In this document: piece after piece, positions 22,421-31,611 of the stretch
Numbering within the stretch: the stretch's first letter is position 1
Layout: the number at the start of each line of letters is the position of its first letter
Assembly (NCBI GenBank): GCA_038531315.1
Contig: JBCBBT010000038.1
Location: 1-33,205 of the forward strand
Direction: 5' to 3'
From: JAJFFW01 sp038531315
GTDB taxonomy: Bacteria; Pseudomonadota; Alphaproteobacteria; Caulobacterales; Parvularculaceae
Length of the DNA: 33,205 nucleotides
Notes under the pieces: generated by a model
Told to the model about the DNA's origin: nothing
What the model saw: only the letters and a program-made list of their open reading frames with translations
The model's database searches: none
Made by a program: the position numbers and the translations under genes

Positions 22421-25210
22421 ATGGCTGAACTCGTGCGACGCACTTCTCATTTTCGTTTTTCGGTATTTAAAACAACGGTCTCCGCTGCGGCTCTTGCCTG
22501 CGCCATGGGCCTCGGCGCCGGCGCCGGCGCCCAGATTGTCCTCACCGAAAATCCCGCTGTTCTCGATAATGAAGACGTTATTGATCCGGGTCCCGGCGCG
22601 GAAGCGGCCGGCGTCGTTGTGGTCGGCGATGAGGAAGGCACCGATCTCGACATCGTCAATTCCGGCATTATTCGAGGCCGAGGCAACGCCGGGGCGGGGT
22701 CTGAAGCCGCCGGAGACGGCATTCGCTTTGAACGCGAGCGCGTCGACGGCTCTTTGATGAACCCCTCGACCGCAAGCTTCACCGGGACGGTCACAAATAC
22801 CGGCACGATTACCTCAGAAGGCGCGAACGGCACGGTCGCGGGCGTCCGGTTCGTCAACGGCGTTTCGTTTAATGGCACGTTCAACAATTCCGGCGCCATA
22901 CGCGGCACGCAAAATGGTGTTTATTTCGGCAATCCCGTCAACGGCGTGGGCGGCGATCACACCGGCGGCGTTTTCAATAATCTCACCGGCGGCGTCATTA
23001 CGTCGGACAGCCGCGCCTTTAACATCGACGGCTTTGGCCTCACCGTGAACAACGCAGGCGACATTGTCGGCACCGGCAATCAGCGCAACGGCACCGTCTA
23101 TGTCGACGGCACGGCTGACGACTACACGTTTAACAATCTTCTCGGCGGCCTCATTGATGCGGGCGCGGGCAATACCGGTTCGGGCTTCGGCGTTGAGATC
23201 GGCGGTGCGGTTGACGGTGCGAACACCTTCACGCTGGTCAATGACGGCGTCATTCGCGGGCGCGGCAACGCCGACGCTGCAACCAACGCGGCGGGCGACG
23301 GCGTGCGCATCGGCAATGTCGGCAACACGGGCATCGCGGAAGTGTCTGCCGTCAATAATGGCACGATCACATCGGAAGGCGCGAACGGGACAGTTGCGGG
23401 CGTGCGGTTCGTCAACGGGGTTTCCTTCAGCGGGACGTTCGATAACGCCGGCGCCATCCGCGGCACGCAAAACGGCGTTTACTTCGGCAATCCCGTCGAC
23501 GGCGTTGGCGCGGACCATTCGAACGGCGTCTTTAACAACCTCGCCGGCGGCGTCATTACCTCGGACAGCCGCGCCTTCAACATCGACGGTTTTGGGCTGA
23601 CGGTGAACAATGCGGGCAATATTGTCGGCACGGGGAACCAGCGCAACGGCACGGTCTATGTCGATGGAACGGCGGATGACTACACGTTCAACAACTTCGC
23701 AGGCGGCCTCATTGACGCTGGCGCAGGCAATACCGGTTCGGGCTTTGGCGTCGAGATCGGCGGCGCGGTTGACGGCGCCAACACGTTCTCGCTGTCGAAT
23801 ACCGGAATCATTCGCGGCCGCGGCGACGCCGCCGCCGGAACCAACGCGGCGGGCGACGGCGTGCGCATCGGCAATGTCGGCAATACCGGCGTTGCGGAAG
23901 TCGCCATCGTCAACGATGGTCTGATTACGTCGGAAGGCGCGAACGGTTCCGTTGCTGGCGTTCGTTTCGTGAACGGCGTTTCGTTTTCGGGAACATTTGA
24001 TAATGCGGGGATTATTCGCGGTACGCAGAACGGCGTTTACTTCGGCAATCCCGTGGACGGCGTCGGCGCTGACCACTCAAACGGCGTCTTTAACAACCTC
24101 GCCAGCGGTCTCATCACGTCGGACAGCCGCGCCTTCAACATTGACGGTGACGGCCTGACGCTGAACAACGCCGGCGTGATCGCCGGCACCGGCGATCAGC
24201 GCAACGGTACGATCTACTCCGACGCGACATCCGACAACTACACAATCAACAATCTCGAAACCGGCGTGATCGACGCGCGTGTCGGCGGTAACGGTTCCGG
24301 CGTCTCGCTTCAGTCCGGCGACGTCGATCGGGACAGCGTGAGCTTTACGCTAAACAACGCGGGCCGCATTTCGGGCCGTGGGTCAGAATTGACGCCGGCC
24401 GGGGTCCGGGTTTTCGAGGGCGCGGCGGATGTCGTCGTCAATGGCGAGATCACAAACAGCGGTGTGATTGACTCTGAAACCTCTGCGGCGATCCTGATTC
24501 AAAATGTTGATTATCAGGGTACGATCAATAATTCGGGCACGCTTTCCGGCGCGGCCTCCGTCGATGCGTCGACTGCGCTCGGCGCGGTGACGTTCTCTCA
24601 GGAAAGCGGTACGCTCCAGGGCGACTTTATCGGCTCGGCGTTTACCGATACGATTACGCTCTCCGGCCTCGGCAATACGATTGACGGGTCCATTCTTGGC
24701 GGCGTCGATACGTCAATCGCGGCGGGCGCTTCAGCGCGTTTTATCGGCGATCGTGATCTTGAAGGTAATTTGACGACTGCGGGCGCCGTTGCGCTCGACA
24801 GCCTCGCCGTTGACGGCGATGTGACAGTGTCGGGCGGAAGCCTCGCGTTCGATTTCTTCGGCGACGCGCTCGGCGAATTCGATCTCCTCAGCCTGACCGG
24901 CGATCTGAGCGGCGATGCGCCGTTCACGCTCGAACTCGACTTCAGCGACGAGTTCAGCTTCGACGAAGACACACGGATCGATTTTGTAACGGTCGGCGGC
25001 GACAACACGCTCGACTTCGCGCTGGCGAATGTGATCATCAGCGGTGCTTTCGACAATGTCTTTGTCGGGATCGACAACCTCTCAGGCAATATCTTTGCGC
25101 AAATCTCAGCCCTCGCGGCGCCGGAGATACCGTTGCCGGCCGCTGCGCCGCTATTCCTTTCCGCACTCGTGGGCGGGCGTTTGTTGCAGCGTCGTCGCAA
25201 AAAAGCCTGA
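22421..25210 (+). CDS. exported repeat protein with VPLPA-CTERM-type sorting tail
   Basis: 929 residues. The N-terminal signal peptide (KTTVSAAALACAMGLGAGAGA) is followed by a low-complexity, Gly/Asn/Thr-rich, parallel beta-helix-like region. It holds three long repeats of 186 residues, for example GTITSEGANGTVAGVRF, GVYFGNPVDGVG, ITSDSRAFNIDG and GTVYVDGTADDYTFNN. A fourth degenerate section and a C-terminal domain rich in Asp, Ser and Phe follow. The tail at about 902-929 is IPLPAAAPLFLSALVGG then RRRKK: a PLPA motif, membrane helix and basic end, the architecture of VPLPA/PEP-CTERM sorting signals processed by exosortase-type systems. It is likely a surface or biofilm-matrix protein. AAGG lies 11 nt before the ATG, and a terminator follows. 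Confidence 0.85.
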   Translation: MAELVRRTSHFRFSVFKTTVSAAALACAMGLGAGAGAQIVLTENPAVLDNEDVIDPGPGAEAAGVVVVGDEEGTDLDIVNSGIIRGRGNAGAGSEAAGDGIRFERERVDGSLMNPSTASFTGTVTNTGTITSEGANGTVAGVRFVNGVSFNGTFNNSGAIRGTQNGVYFGNPVNGVGGDHTGGVFNNLTGGVITSDSRAFNIDGFGLTVNNAGDIVGTGNQRNGTVYVDGTADDYTFNNLLGGLIDAGAGNTGSGFGVEIGGAVDGANTFTLVNDGVIRGRGNADAATNAAGDGVRIGNVGNTGIAEVSAVNNGTITSEGANGTVAGVRFVNGVSFSGTFDNAGAIRGTQNGVYFGNPVDGVGADHSNGVFNNLAGGVITSDSRAFNIDGFGLTVNNAGNIVGTGNQRNGTVYVDGTADDYTFNNFAGGLIDAGAGNTGSGFGVEIGGAVDGANTFSLSNTGIIRGRGDAAAGTNAAGDGVRIGNVGNTGVAEVAIVNDGLITSEGANGSVAGVRFVNGVSFSGTFDNAGIIRGTQNGVYFGNPVDGVGADHSNGVFNNLASGLITSDSRAFNIDGDGLTLNNAGVIAGTGDQRNGTIYSDATSDNYTINNLETGVIDARVGGNGSGVSLQSGDVDRDSVSFTLNNAGRISGRGSELTPAGVRVFEGAADVVVNGEITNSGVIDSETSAAILIQNVDYQGTINNSGTLSGAASVDASTALGAVTFSQESGTLQGDFIGSAFTDTITLSGLGNTIDGSILGGVDTSIAAGASARFIGDRDLEGNLTTAGAVALDSLAVDGDVTVSGGSLAFDFFGDALGEFDLLSLTGDLSGDAPFTLELDFSDEFSFDEDTRIDFVTVGGDNTLDFALANVIISGAFDNVFVGIDNLSGNIFAQISALAAPEIPLPAAAPLFLSALVGGRLLQRRRKKA
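22669..24330 (+). repeat. three tandem 558-bp coding repeats
   Basis: Matching points fall at 22817, 23375 and 23933 (GAAGGCGCGAACGG), exactly 558 bp apart. The ATTCG[AC]GG(C/G)CG block lies at 22669, 23251 and 23809; the first unit is 24 bp longer. The encoded repeats are nearly identical, but many third codon positions differ among copies. The third unit decays toward its end. Confidence 0.85.
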
Positions 25211-25235
25211 CGCCGTCGCAGGTAAAACAGAAAAT

Positions 25236-25264
25236 AAAAACACCCCCTCTGGGGGTGTTTTTTT
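25236..25264. terminator. bidirectional intrinsic terminator
   Basis: AAAAACACCCCC pairs with GGGGGTGTTTTT around the loop TCT, with A- and T-runs on both sides. It can stop transcripts from the repeat-protein gene (plus) and from the convergent cphZ-like gene (minus). Confidence 0.92.
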
Positions 25265-25295
25265 ATCTGGTGACGAAGCAATTTTCAGTCAGCGG

Positions 25296-26393
25296 TTAAT
25301 TTTCGCCGGCGCCGGCGATCTTGCCGATGGTTTTGCCGGGCCATGCCCAGGTCTGATCGTGGCGCGCGAACAACAGCCCGTCGATAGGCGCGGCGACGAT
25401 GGCGGTTTCGCCGACGGCGGGGATAATTTCGGCGATGGGATCGCCTTGCCAGACGGTGTCGCCAAGCCGCGTGCGATAGTCGATGACGCCTTCAATGGGC
25501 GCCTTCAGCCTGCGCATGTCTTCGACCGCGATGGCGCTTCCAATCAAGCGCGGCAGGGCCTGTGTTTCGCCTCTCACGACGCCGCGCCGCGTAAGAAATC
25601 GCATGATGGCGCTGGCGTCGCGCGCAGCAAGCGCCCCATCAACGTCATTGTTGGACCGCAATTCGACAGTCGCGGACAGGCACGCCGGCGGGACCGGGGC
25701 CTCGGGGAAGGCGTCGGCGAGGGTCCACCATGGTCCCCCGCAAGCCTCGTCAAAAGGCGCGTCGCCCGCATAATCACAAAGCAGTATCGCGCGGGCGTCG
25801 ATTTCAGAAGCAAGGTCTGCGGCGTCGGGCCAGAGTTTCCGGCCCGTGTAAAGATGCACCAAGGCCTGATTATCGGCATGCAGATCAAGAACAATATCTG
25901 CATCGAAAGCGCGCTCAATTAACGCGTGCTGTAATCGCTCGAATGTGTCCTGAGGGTCGCTTTTTGCGAGCGCCTTACGCATTGCCTTGCGAATGATCGC
26001 GACATTTTCCTCGGCGCTGTTGGTCAGCTTCTTACCGATTTTCTCGTTGATGAGTGCGGCCAGATCGGGAAATCCCCGATTAAAATTTCTGTCGCTGCCG
26101 CGTTCAACCCGGCCTTGCATGTAATCGCCTTCGATCTGCGCAAGGCCGATGGGGTTCGCGACCGGCGCGAAAACAATTTCTCCGGCGATATCGCCATTCC
26201 GGTCCGCGCGCGCGCAAGCCTCGATAAGGCGGCGGATGACAAGCATGCCCGGTAATTCATCCGCATGGAGCGCCGTTTGCACATAGGCTTTCGGCCTCGC
26301 CCCGGGGGCGCCAAATGAAATGAACTCTAAGCGTCGGGCGACGCCGCTTTTGTCCTTGCCGATATCGACGCTTTCGCGCCTTCCCGTTGTCAT
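25296..26393 (-). CDS. AstE/AspA-family zinc hydrolase, probable cyanophycin dipeptide hydrolase (CphZ)
   Basis: 365 residues from the ATG at 26393, with GGAGG five nt upstream; the extension to 26435 is not needed. It is a succinylglutamate desuccinylase/aspartoacylase-type M14 fold. Zinc ligands are H43 and E46 in ALHADELPG and H172 in LDLHADN. The candidate catalytic Glu is E244 in ATVELRSN. The C-terminal domain (APIEGVIDYRTRLGDTVWQGDPIAEIIP) is the barrel-sandwich found in this family. The gene is divergent from cphA and its double cyanophycinase. From memory of the literature, CphZ/AotO enzymes of this superfamily split beta-Asp-Arg, the cyanophycinase product; the gene context fits. 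A generic aspartoacylase remains possible, so I leave the symbol empty. Confidence 0.8.
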   Translation of the reverse strand: MTTGRRESVDIGKDKSGVARRLEFISFGAPGARPKAYVQTALHADELPGMLVIRRLIEACARADRNGDIAGEIVFAPVANPIGLAQIEGDYMQGRVERGSDRNFNRGFPDLAALINEKIGKKLTNSAEENVAIIRKAMRKALAKSDPQDTFERLQHALIERAFDADIVLDLHADNQALVHLYTGRKLWPDAADLASEIDARAILLCDYAGDAPFDEACGGPWWTLADAFPEAPVPPACLSATVELRSNNDVDGALAARDASAIMRFLTRRGVVRGETQALPRLIGSAIAVEDMRRLKAPIEGVIDYRTRLGDTVWQGDPIAEIIPAVGETAIVAAPIDGLLFARHDQTWAWPGKTIGKIAGAGEN

Positions 26394-26500
26394 GGAAGCC
26401 TCCGCGTCCCTCGCGTGATCCCGCCGCGCCGACATCGGCCGCCGCGCTACGGCGCGCGCTCATCACGGCGCCGCCTGCGAGGTCGCACCTTAAGGCTTCG

Positions 26501-26545
26501 ATTTTGCAAACAAAACAGACAATTTTGCATTGCAACAATTGACGG
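26501..26545. promoter_or_regulatory. candidate operator/promoter in the cphZ-cphA divergent gap
   Basis: ATTTTGCAA (26501) and ATTTTGCAT (26522) are direct repeats 21 bp apart, two helical turns. The second forms the perfect 11-bp palindrome TTGCATTGCAA. A TTGACG and a TATAGA follow but only 12 bp apart, so no standard promoter can be called. The block is AT-rich in a GC-rich gap, as expected for a shared control region. Confidence 0.35.
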
Positions 26546-26653
26546 GCGTACGTTGGTATAGAAACATCGCGCGTCCGTTGGCGGATTGGCGGGCGTCGCC
26601 GCCCGCCGCCTTCATTAATCGCCATTCGATCCGCCCGCCGACAGGAGCCCGCC

Positions 26654-29392
26654 ATGAAACTGCTTTCAACCTCCGTTTATGTCGGCCCGAATGTCTTTTC
26701 AAAGAAGCCGCTGATCCGCTTTACCGTTGATTTCGGCGACTTCGCCGGCAAGTCGGCGGCTGATTTCGGCGACAGGCTGATCGATCCGCTGATCGATGCG
26801 CTGCCCGGATTTGCGAGCGAGAAAACCGACGACGGCGGGTCATTCGTTGAGCGCATGCGGCGCGATCGCGATTGCGATCTCGGGGAAGTGCTGGCGCGTG
26901 TCGCGCTCTGCCTTCAAAAACTGGCCGCAGCGCCGACCGATATCGCGCGCTCAGAAGCGACCGACGATCCTCACACCGTCGAGGTCCTTTTCGGTTATGT
27001 CTCCCGGCGGATCGGCCTCGAAGCGGGCGATCTTGCGCGCCTGATCGTTCTGGAGCTGATCGATCCAGGCCCCAGCGGCAAATTCAACCTCCGCGCTGAG
27101 ATCGATGACTTTTTTGCGTTCGCCTCGCGGCGCAGCCTTGGTCCTTCCGCCATGGCGCTCGTCAAAGCCGCTGAGGCGCGCGACATCCCCTGGATCAGAC
27201 TTAATCAGGACAGCCTGATCCAGCTTGGCCAGGGCAAGTATCAAAAGAAAGTAGAAGCGGCTCTCACCAGCAAGACGCCCTGCATCGCGGTCGATATTGC
27301 AAAAGACAAAGAGTTCTGCACTCAGCTTCTGTATGACCTTGGTCTGCCGGTGCCTAAGCAACGCTATGTGCGCGACAACAAGGACGCAGTCGCGGCGGCG
27401 AAGAGAATTGGGTTTCCCGTCGTCGTCAAGCCGGTCGACGGCAATCACGGCCGCGGCGTTTCCATTAATCTTGAGACGGACGACGAGGTCTGGGACGCTT
27501 TTGACAAAGCGGCCGATGAAGGCGCCGGCGTCATCGTCGAACAGATGATCCCCGGTTCCGATCATCGCCTCCTTGTCGTCGACGGCGCGCTTGTGGCGGC
27601 GGCCAAGCGGGTGCCCGCGCGGGTTGTCGGCGATGGCCGGGCCACCATTAAAGAGCTGATCGAAAAGGAAAACCTCGATCCGCGGCGCGGCGTCGGTCAC
27701 GAAAACATGCTGACACGGCTTGAACTCGACAAGGAGGCCGATCGCATGCTGAGCCGTCAGAACCTGACGGCGGACAGCGTCCTTGAAGAGGGGCGCGAGG
27801 CGTTTCTGCGGCGGACAGCGAATTTGTCGACCGGCGGGACGGCGGTTGACGTGACGGATGTCATTCACCCCGACAACAAGTTGATGGCTGAACGCGCCAT
27901 CAAAGCGGTCGGGCTCGATATTGGCGGGGTCGATTTTCTGACCACGGATATTACCAAAAGCTATCGTGAAACAGGCGGCGCCATCTGCGAGATCAACGCC
28001 GGCCCCGGCATCCGCATGCATATTGCGCCGTCGGAAGGCGAGGCGCGCGATGTCGGCGGCGCTGTGATGGATATGCTATTCCCGCCGGGCGAGCCCAGCT
28101 GCATTCCGATTGCGGCGCTTACCGGCACCAACGGAAAGACGACGACGTCGCGCATGCTGGGCCATATTCTTAAAATGTCCGGGCACACTGTAGGTCAGAC
28201 CAGCACCGATGCCGTATCGATCGACGGTAATGTGACGGTCAAGGGCGACATGACCGGTCCGACCGCGGCAAGCATGGTCCTGCGCGATCCTGACGTTGAT
28301 ATCGCCGTGATGGAGACCGCGCGCGGCGGGATCGTGCGCGCCGGGCTTGGGTATCACTATTGCGATGTCGGTGCGGTCCTGAATGTCAGTTCCGATCATC
28401 TCGGCATGGGCGGCGTTGAGACGCTCGACGATCTCGCGCGCGTCAAGCGCATCGTCGTTGAGGTCGCGCGCGACACTGCCGTGTTGAACGCAGATAATAT
28501 CTACACGCTGAAGATGGCGGAACATTCGCCCGCGAAACACATTTGTTATGTCTCGAAAAACCCTGGCAACGCGCTTGTTCAAGAGCACATCAAGCTCGGA
28601 CACCGGGCGGTTGTTTTGGAGCGCGGCGCCAATGGCGAGCAGATTGTCCTTTATGACCGGGAAAACCAGATCCCGTTAATCTGGACCCATCTCATCCCGG
28701 CGACAATCGAAGGCAAAGCGACCCATAATGTCGAAAACGCTATGTTCGCCGCGGCGATGGCTTATTCCCTGGGCCTGACGCTTGACCAAATTCGCAGCGG
28801 CCTCAGGACCTTCAACAATTCATATTATCAATCGCCCGGCCGAATGAATGTCTTCGACGAACACGGATTTCGGGTCATTCTCGACTATGGCCACAACGAA
28901 GCCGCCATCGCGTCCATGGCGGACCTCGTCGAACGGCTTGAGCCGCGCGGCAAGCGGGTTGTCTGCATTACCTGCCCCGGCGACAGGCGCGATGCTGACG
29001 TCGCCGCGAACGCGAAGGCGGTCGCCGGCAAATTCGACGTCTATATTTGCCACACCGACGACGATCTGCGCGGGCGCGGACCGCGCGAGATCCCGGACAT
29101 GATGCGCGATGCGTTGATCGCCGCTGGCGTCGATGCGGCGAAAATCGAGGTTGTTCCGAGCGAATCAGACGCCCTCGACCGGGCGCTGGAATTGGCCCGG
29201 CGCAACGATCTTCTGTTGCTGTTTTGTGCCAATGTGGCGCGCGCGTGGAAGCGCATCATCTATTTTTCCCCTGCCGACAAGCCCGAAGAGCGAATCGAGG
29301 ATAGTGTAAGCTCGGTATCGGACATCGACGTCCCCGATGGGTACAGGATCGTCAGGGATGAACGCGGCGTACGGTTAGCGCTCAAGGACTAG
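26654..29392 (+). CDS. cphA: cyanophycin synthetase (CphA1 type)
   Basis: 912 residues, in the usual range. It makes the branched Asp-Arg nitrogen polymer in the cytoplasm: a central ATP-grasp domain adds Asp to the backbone and a Mur-ligase-like domain adds Arg to the side chain. The N-terminal region starts with SVYVGPNVFS, a family hallmark. The ATP-grasp core is around residues 210-480 (GFPVVVKPVDGNHGRGVSIN, VIVEQMIPGSDHRLLVV, CEINAGPGIRMH). The Mur-ligase P-loop is GTNGKTT at 491-497, followed by ETARGGIVRAGLGY and the DYGHNEAA segment. ACAGGAG precedes the ATG. The double cyanophycinase gene starts 8 nt downstream, so synthesis and breakdown are in one operon. Confidence 0.96.
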   Translation: MKLLSTSVYVGPNVFSKKPLIRFTVDFGDFAGKSAADFGDRLIDPLIDALPGFASEKTDDGGSFVERMRRDRDCDLGEVLARVALCLQKLAAAPTDIARSEATDDPHTVEVLFGYVSRRIGLEAGDLARLIVLELIDPGPSGKFNLRAEIDDFFAFASRRSLGPSAMALVKAAEARDIPWIRLNQDSLIQLGQGKYQKKVEAALTSKTPCIAVDIAKDKEFCTQLLYDLGLPVPKQRYVRDNKDAVAAAKRIGFPVVVKPVDGNHGRGVSINLETDDEVWDAFDKAADEGAGVIVEQMIPGSDHRLLVVDGALVAAAKRVPARVVGDGRATIKELIEKENLDPRRGVGHENMLTRLELDKEADRMLSRQNLTADSVLEEGREAFLRRTANLSTGGTAVDVTDVIHPDNKLMAERAIKAVGLDIGGVDFLTTDITKSYRETGGAICEINAGPGIRMHIAPSEGEARDVGGAVMDMLFPPGEPSCIPIAALTGTNGKTTTSRMLGHILKMSGHTVGQTSTDAVSIDGNVTVKGDMTGPTAASMVLRDPDVDIAVMETARGGIVRAGLGYHYCDVGAVLNVSSDHLGMGGVETLDDLARVKRIVVEVARDTAVLNADNIYTLKMAEHSPAKHICYVSKNPGNALVQEHIKLGHRAVVLERGANGEQIVLYDRENQIPLIWTHLIPATIEGKATHNVENAMFAAAMAYSLGLTLDQIRSGLRTFNNSYYQSPGRMNVFDEHGFRVILDYGHNEAAIASMADLVERLEPRGKRVVCITCPGDRRDADVAANAKAVAGKFDVYICHTDDDLRGRGPREIPDMMRDALIAAGVDAAKIEVVPSESDALDRALELARRNDLLLLFCANVARAWKRIIYFSPADKPEERIEDSVSSVSDIDVPDGYRIVRDERGVRLALKD

Positions 29393-29400
29393 AGGGTTTC

Positions 29401-31611
29401 ATGACGGCGATACTCAGTGCGGCGCTTGCCAGACTGGCGCCGTCAAATCGCGCTCGCCGTATGGCGATCATTGGCGGCCGTCTCGAAGACGATAATCGCT
29501 CTGTGTACAGAGAAATGCGCCGGATGGCCGGCGGCAAGATTATCATTCTGCCGACGGCGTCCTCCGAGCCCGTCGAAGTCGGCCAGGAAACACAGGCCGC
29601 CTTTGTTTCGCACGGCTTCGCAGCAACAATCGCACCGGTTTACGCCGACGGCGCCGCGCAAAGCGCTCATGATCCGGAAATTGTCGCGAGTATTAAGTCG
29701 GCTGGCAGCGTCTATTTCACGGGCGGCGACCAATCCAACATTTTGAACGCGCTCGCGCCAAACGGTCGCGAAACGCCCGTGCTGCGCGCAATTAAAGAGG
29801 TCTTCCGCGGGGGCGGTCTGCTGGCCGGGTCAAGCGCCGGCGCCGCTATTATGTCCCGATCGATGGTGTTGGGCGGGACATCGTTCGAGGCGGTGACGCA
29901 CGGTGTGAGCGCCGATCCTGAAAAACCGGGATTGCTGGTCGGCAAGGGCCTCGGGTTCTTCCCCCATGGGCTTGTCGATCAACACTTCATCAAACGCGGA
30001 CGGCTCGCGCGGCTCATCGTTGCAATGGCCCATGCCAAACAAAAACGCGGCTTTGGCGTTGACGAAAATACGGCGCTATTCGTCGACGGCGACGAGGCCT
30101 GGGTTTGCGGCGAATATGGCGTCTTTTTTATCGACATGCGCGGGGCCGATATCCATCCTGATGCGAACCGATATGACGGCGTCCGGCTGAGCTATCTCGA
30201 CGACGGCGACCGCATCAATCTGAAAACATCGACAATGACCGCCGCTGAGCACAAGCGGCGCGTCAAGAAAAGCGAGATCGCGTACCGCGCCCCCATCCGC
30301 TCGCAGCGCAACGCCTTCGGGGCTTATGCGGTCTATGATCTCATTGCGCGGCTGGTGCTCGGCGATCAGCGGTCCTACGCCGCCGATTGCCTGCATGCGG
30401 TGGATCCCAAAACCGGCATCGGCGCACGCGTTGAGATTGAGCGCGTTGCGCGCAGCTCGCGCTGCCTTGTTGCGACCCCCGCCGATGGGCTCAGGATGAC
30501 GGCCATCAAAATGCGCGCGTCGGTGCGCAAACAAGTGCTGGAGCCGGCGGCGCTTGCGAAATGGGCGACAAGCGGGGCGCGCAGCTTTGGGATGGACCTC
30601 AATGAGCGCGCACGGCTGGTTCTTTTGGGCTCATCGCCGGTCTATTTTGAGGACGCGCAGCAACGTGAATTAATCGGTTTGATCGGCGCAGGTCCGGTCG
30701 GTGTTTTCGCCGCCGCCTCCGCCGAGGCGCGCCGGACCGCAGACGACCATGTGGATTTCTTTAAGCGTCACGGCGTCGACGCAATCGATCTCGGCGTCAC
30801 GATCGACAACGTTGAATATGCCGAGCGCAATCCGGAATTGCTGTCGCGAATTGCATCGATGCGGAGCATTTTCATGTGCGGCGGCAATCAGATCCGCCTC
30901 GTTGAAACGCTGTTGCACCGCGGGGAGGAAAGCGCTGCCCTCAAAGCGATCGCGGCGGCGTATGCGAACGGCGCGACACTGATTGCATCGAGCGGCGCTG
31001 TCTCGGCTTTATCTGGGATCATGATTGCGGGCGGGTCGACTTACGAAGCGCTGCGCTATGGCGTGGCGTCGGACCTCGGCCACCAGGGGCTCGTGATCCA
31101 GGAGGGCGTAGGGCTGTTTGCTTCCGGCATTGCAGATCAGAATATTATGACGGCGCGCCGCCTTGGCAGGCTGGTGGTCGCGTGCACCGAAGAAAATGAG
31201 CGCTTTGGCGTCGGCGTCTGTGAGGAAAGCGCGGTTGTCGCCGCTAAATCCGGGCAGGAACTGACAGCGATCGGGAAATATGGGTTTGTCGCTATCGAAA
31301 CCGACCCAGGCGCCAACGATACGGCGAGCGGGCGGTTTATGGCCCGCAACGTAAAGCTCACGATGTTCGGACCAGGCGACAGCGTCAATCTCAATACATC
31401 TTATACGCACCGCGCAGGAGAGGCCGAACGGGTCCGGCCAGTCTTTGACAAGCTTATTGAAGACCTCGTCCGCGAGGGTGTCGATCTTGACCTTGTTGAA
31501 AAGACCGGCCGCGATCCCGCCGCGCGCCATGCCGTGAAAATCCGGCTCACGCGCAACAGCGCGTTGGAAGCAACCATCGATGTTGAGTGCGCGCGCGAAG
31601 AAAAAGACTAA
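29401..31611 (+). CDS. cphB: double-domain cyanophycinase with a degenerate second domain
   Basis: 736 residues, twice the length of ordinary cyanophycinase, made of two S51-type domains. Domain 1 (about 15-290) keeps the serine-protease signature: S145 in AGSSAGAAIM, H195 in DQHFIKRGR and E222 in FGVDENTAL, with the GGDQSN loop. Domain 2 (about 405-680) aligns without gaps over this region: S531 lies in ASSGAVSAL, but the His position is N581 in DQNIMTARR, and the Glu remains in GVGVCEESAV. A linker (about 300-400) and a C-terminal tail complete it. Domain 1 should cut cyanophycin to beta-Asp-Arg; domain 2 is probably structural or substrate-binding. GAGGG precedes the ATG. Confidence 0.93.
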   Translation: MTAILSAALARLAPSNRARRMAIIGGRLEDDNRSVYREMRRMAGGKIIILPTASSEPVEVGQETQAAFVSHGFAATIAPVYADGAAQSAHDPEIVASIKSAGSVYFTGGDQSNILNALAPNGRETPVLRAIKEVFRGGGLLAGSSAGAAIMSRSMVLGGTSFEAVTHGVSADPEKPGLLVGKGLGFFPHGLVDQHFIKRGRLARLIVAMAHAKQKRGFGVDENTALFVDGDEAWVCGEYGVFFIDMRGADIHPDANRYDGVRLSYLDDGDRINLKTSTMTAAEHKRRVKKSEIAYRAPIRSQRNAFGAYAVYDLIARLVLGDQRSYAADCLHAVDPKTGIGARVEIERVARSSRCLVATPADGLRMTAIKMRASVRKQVLEPAALAKWATSGARSFGMDLNERARLVLLGSSPVYFEDAQQRELIGLIGAGPVGVFAAASAEARRTADDHVDFFKRHGVDAIDLGVTIDNVEYAERNPELLSRIASMRSIFMCGGNQIRLVETLLHRGEESAALKAIAAAYANGATLIASSGAVSALSGIMIAGGSTYEALRYGVASDLGHQGLVIQEGVGLFASGIADQNIMTARRLGRLVVACTEENERFGVGVCEESAVVAAKSGQELTAIGKYGFVAIETDPGANDTASGRFMARNVKLTMFGPGDSVNLNTSYTHRAGEAERVRPVFDKLIEDLVREGVDLDLVEKTGRDPAARHAVKIRLTRNSALEATIDVECAREEKD

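Noticed and set aside
22054..22428. 124-codon plus-strand ORF starting in the element and crossing the orphan tRNA half
   Set aside because: It runs through the att repeat and the repeat-protein leader, with no ribosome site and no protein-like sequence.
22814..24076. 420-codon minus-strand ORF across the repeat protein
   Set aside because: Its apparent repeats are only the mirror of the 558-bp repeats; the plus frame has a signal peptide and sorting tail.
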